A DNA stretch of 33,467 bases. Origin: an uncultured Spirochaeta sp. (lineage in GTDB: Bacteria; Spirochaetota; Spirochaetia; DTKZ01). The notes under the pieces are model-generated. The model had not been told where the DNA came from. It did no database searches and worked only from the letters and a program-made list of their open reading frames with translations. The translations under genes were made by a program, and so were the position numbers. Where the stretch lies: NCBI GenBank assembly GCA_937140905.1, contig CAKZQO010000048.1, positions 1 through 33,467 of the forward strand, written 5' to 3'. This document shows, piece after piece, positions 32,154 through 33,467 of this stretch; within the stretch, counting starts at the first letter, position 1, and each line of letters starts with the position of its first letter.

Positions 32154-32657
32154 GTGAAACAAACAGTACAAATGTGGATGGACCGCATCGAGCGGGGAGT
32201 TACCTTCTTTACAGCTATATGCATGGGAATCCTTTCTGTTCTAGTGTCATGGCAAGTATTTGCCCGGTACGTGCTCCGGGCCAGTCCCTACTGGGTAGAG
32301 GAGATCGTGGTAACGGGCATGATGTGGGTAGGCCTTCTGGGTGCGGCCGCCTGCGTGTGGACAGGATCCCACATGAGTCTAGAACTAGTGGTAAAACGGT
32401 TACCCGAACGATTCAAGATTCTAGTGGAAATCATCGTGGATCTGGGAATCGGGGCCTTTGCCGTGTTCCTCCTGACCCAAGGGTGGGTACTGGCAGAAAC
32501 AACCATGTCCAGCCAGATGTCTACCGTTCCCGTTCCTTTAGGATACACCTACATCGTCATTCCCATCGCGGGAGGTTTCATGATTCTCTTTGCCTTTCTA
32601 AGAGCTTTCCTCAAGATCGTCAACTCCACAACCCAAAAGGGGGAACCCCATGCTTGA
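32154..32657 (+). CDS. dctQ: TRAP transporter small permease subunit (DctQ family), second system
   Basis: The 167-residue form begins at the GTG at 32154, four bases after GGGGGA. An in-frame ATG at 32142 lies directly on the T run of the terminator with no ribosome site, so it is less likely. The protein has four hydrophobic segments and the DctQ signature YWVEEIVVTGMMWVGLLG. It pairs with the DctM-like gene that overlaps its stop by eight bases. Confidence 0.85.
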   Translation: MKQTVQMWMDRIERGVTFFTAICMGILSVLVSWQVFARYVLRASPYWVEEIVVTGMMWVGLLGAAACVWTGSHMSLELVVKRLPERFKILVEIIVDLGIGAFAVFLLTQGWVLAETTMSSQMSTVPVPLGYTYIVIPIAGGFMILFAFLRAFLKIVNSTTQKGEPHA

Positions 32658-33189
32658 ATCCATCGCGTTAATCGGAACCTTCCTGGTGTTGATTCTCGTG
32701 GGAGTTCCCATTTCCTTCAGTTTGGGAATTTCCGCCCTTGTGAGCGCCTTTGTTTCCAATCTGGGAGTAGCGATGATCGCCCAGCGGATCGCCGCGAGTC
32801 TACAAGCGTTTCCTTTACTAGCCATTCCCCTCTTCATCCTGGCGGGGGGCCTCATGTCGAAAGGTGGTGTCGCTCGGCGGTTGGTGGATCTTGCCTACCT
32901 CATTGTGGGGCCCTTGCCGGGAGGGCTTGCCATGGTAAACTGCATCGAAAGCATGTTCTTCGGGGGAGTCTCTGGTTCTGCCGTGGCGGACATTTCTTCC
33001 ACCGGTCCCATCATGATTCCCATGATGGTGGAAAAAGGGTATGACCGGGATTTCTCCGCCGCACTTACCGTGGCGTCTTCGGTGCAAGGGATCATCATCC
33101 CGCCGAGCCACAACGCGGTCATCTACTCGCTCGCGGCGGGTGGGGTCTCCATCGGGGCGCTCTTTTTGGGCGGCTACATCCCCGGCATC
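32650..33189 (+). CDS. dctM: TRAP transporter large permease subunit (DctM family), interrupted after about 180 residues
   Basis: The N-terminal part is a normal DctM: FPLLAIPLFILAGGLMSKGG, FFGGVSGSAVADISSTGPIMIPMMVEKGYDRDFSAAL, and QGIIIPPSHNAVIYSLAAGGVSIGALFL. A full protein has about 425 residues, but after the GGYIPGI segment (33169-33189) the frame continues as the end of SecY. Codon choice already becomes richer in C and G from about 33085 (CCG, GCG, TCG, CTC). The true remainder of this gene is missing from the window. It overlaps dctQ by eight bases. Confidence 0.85.
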
Positions 33190-33467
33190 CGTCCCGGCAA
33201 GAGGACGGCGGAATATCTCGACTATGTGGTGAACCGCATCCTGGTGCTGGGCTCGGCCTATCTGGCGCTTGTCTGCATGCTGCCCGAGATCCTGCGGGCG
33301 GAGCTGGCCGTGCCCTTCTATTTCGGCGGGACATCGGTGCTGATCGTGGTGTCCGTGGGCATGGACACGATCCAGCAGGTGCAGAGCCATCTTCTGGCGC
33401 ATCAGTATGAGGGGCTGATCGAACGGTCGCAGCTGCGCGGCCGGGGCAAGCCCCGCAGCCCGCGCAG
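33169..33467 (+). other. secY: SecY C-terminal fragment fused in frame to dctM (probable chimeric sequence)
   Basis: From GGYIPGIRPGKRT onward the frame encodes SecY transmembrane segments 9-10 and the cytosolic tail: VNRILVLGSAYLALVCMLPE, VPFYFGGTSVLIVVSVGMD, and IQQVQSHLLAHQYEGL near the end. The wording is typical of alphaproteobacterial SecY, and codon use is strongly GC-ending, unlike the rest of the window. There is no stop before the edge. A real DctM-SecY protein is implausible; an artefact joined at the shared GGYIPGI coding segment fits better. Confidence 0.8.

Noticed and set aside
32650-33467. Genuine DctM-SecY fusion protein
   Set aside because: The join is at a segment common to both families, SecY is an essential protein encoded in ribosomal operons, and codon use changes abruptly; an artefact is far more likely.

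Overview
The window looks like bacterial chromosome from a spirochaete-type organism (Spirochaetales-like). This is inferred from three things: several solute-binding-protein precursors end their signal sequence in a 'LFxGGxKE' pattern common in that group; an SbcC/SbcD-like pair of the YhaN/YhaO type is present; and base composition is moderate except at the right edge. No rRNA, tRNA, CRISPR array, insertion sequence or replication origin was recognised.

The theme is uptake and breakdown of sugar acids or related carboxylates. (1) Positions 1-2879 (minus): a transaldolase-family enzyme, a cupin, a FadR-type GntR regulator and the start of a DNA methyltransferase that runs off the left edge. 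(2) Positions 3057-8366 (plus): a divergent operon with an Asp/Glu-racemase-family protein, a transketolase split into two genes, and a complete TRAP transporter. The divergent promoter region 2880-3056 holds two well-formed promoters and three TGAT-N5-ATCA palindromes that are good candidates for the GntR operator. (3) Positions 8443-13393 (minus): an orphan TRAP-type binding lipoprotein with its own promoter, then an operon with a DgoK-family 2-dehydro-3-deoxygalactonokinase, two DapA-superfamily aldolase/dehydratase paralogues and an RpiR regulator. (4) Positions 13530-17730 (plus): a tripartite tricarboxylate (TTT) transporter and a PfkB/KDG-kinase-like protein. (5) Positions 17700-24721: a housekeeping-like block with SbcC/SbcD-like nuclease genes, a small lipoprotein, a DUF2892-like membrane protein, a LysR regulator, a DHH phosphoesterase of PPX1/Prune type and a possible CYTH-like protein. 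(6) Positions 24748-33467 (plus): a second TTT transporter, a four-carbon acid-sugar kinase (OtnK-like), a 3-hydroxyacid dehydrogenase (LtnD-like) and a second TRAP transporter.

Together the genes import carboxylates through binding-protein-dependent secondary transporters (two TRAP, two TTT, one orphan binding protein), oxidise or phosphorylate them (LtnD, OtnK, DgoK, PfkB) and split the products by aldol or ketol chemistry (DapA-like, transaldolase, transketolase). Exact substrates cannot be read from sequence.

The most unusual features are: (a) a family of short GC-rich hairpin-forming repeats that fills the otnK-ltnD intergenic gap and also appears as in-frame insertions in both flanking proteins, including 10-residue tandem repeats in the dehydrogenase; (b) hairpins or terminators between the binding-protein gene and the permease genes in three transporter operons; (c) the GntR operator triad; (d) the right end, where the second TRAP permease (DctM) becomes, in frame, the C-terminus of a proteobacterial-type SecY. 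The last is most likely an assembly or amplification chimera joined at the shared GGYIPGI segment, so sequence after about 33169 (perhaps after about 33085) should not be trusted as part of this genome.
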